7,025 nucleotides of DNA, from contig USCR01000123.1 in NCBI GenBank assembly GCA_900553295.1, positions 1 to 7,025 on the forward strand, read 5' to 3'. This document shows, one piece after another, positions 6,984 through 7,025 of the stretch; the stretch's first letter is position 1, and every line of letters begins with the position of its first letter. A program made the position numbers and the translations under genes. The notes beneath the pieces are model-generated. The model saw only the letters and a list, made by a program, of their open reading frames with translations. It did not search any database and was not told where the DNA came from. This DNA comes from an uncultured Eubacteriales bacterium. GTDB taxonomy: Bacteria > Bacillota > Clostridia > Christensenellales > Aristaeellaceae.

Positions 6984-7025
6984 CCAAAGGGCGACCGGAA
7001 AGCCCTTTGGTCGCGCCCGCAGGCG
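6984..7025. repeat. Palindromic intergenic element, cut by the window end
   Basis: CCAAAGGGC (6984-6992) and GCCCTTTGG (7002-7010) form a perfect 9-bp inverted repeat with a 9-base loop. The overlapping pair GCGACC (6991-6996) and GGTCGC (7009-7014) offers an alternative stem. A second short hairpin, CGCC/GGCG (7014-7017, 7022-7025), reaches the window end and may continue. No T-run follows the first hairpin, so a terminator is unlikely. Stacked GC-rich palindromes outside a gene resemble dispersed intergenic repeats of high-GC Clostridia, but copy number cannot be seen from one window. Confidence 0.45.

Noticed and set aside
6984..7010. The 9-bp palindrome as an intrinsic terminator
   Set aside because: There is no T-run on either side of the stem suited to termination of a known gene; fhs already ends at 6866-6897.

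Overview
The window is high-GC throughout. All five genes lie on the + strand. They have AGGAGG-type ribosome binding sites, sigma-A-like promoters (TTGNNN, 17-base spacer, TATAAY) and intrinsic terminators. Together with a clostridial-type MATE transporter and a full-length formate-tetrahydrofolate ligase, this suggests a high-GC member of the Clostridia (Firmicutes), probably an anaerobe of gut type. That taxonomic reading is inference; there is no rRNA or other marker gene here.

Region 1 (1-3458) is the 3' part of an operon of three different oxidoreductases: a short-chain dehydrogenase (SDR) cut by the window edge, a soluble flavoprotein of the fumarate reductase/succinate dehydrogenase superfamily, and a Gfo/Idh/MocA-family NAD(P) dehydrogenase. 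The genes are tightly packed (2-base gap, then a 4-base ATGA overlap) and end at a candidate terminator. The SDR and Gfo/Idh proteins would typically move hydride between NAD(P) and hydroxyl/keto groups of sugars, polyols or similar compounds. The flavoprotein could add or remove hydrogen across a C-C bond. Its binding site differs from that of true fumarate reductases: the Gln-Phe-His-Pro-Thr segment and the His before Gly-Gly are replaced, while the FAD site and candidate catalytic arginines remain. The substrate is therefore probably not fumarate or succinate. This operon is the least explained and most interesting part of the window.

Region 2 (3510-5020) is a single-gene unit: a near-consensus promoter, a 461-residue MATE multidrug/cation antiporter, and a strong terminator with an 11-bp perfect stem.

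Region 3 (5079-6897) is another single-gene unit: a near-consensus promoter, a roughly 60-base leader, fhs (formate-tetrahydrofolate ligase) and a strong terminator. It feeds formate into the one-carbon folate pool and is ordinary for Clostridia.

Region 4 (6898-7025) has no supported gene. It holds several short inverted repeats and may be the edge of a dispersed intergenic repeat. No CRISPR array, tRNA, rRNA, insertion sequence or prophage was seen.
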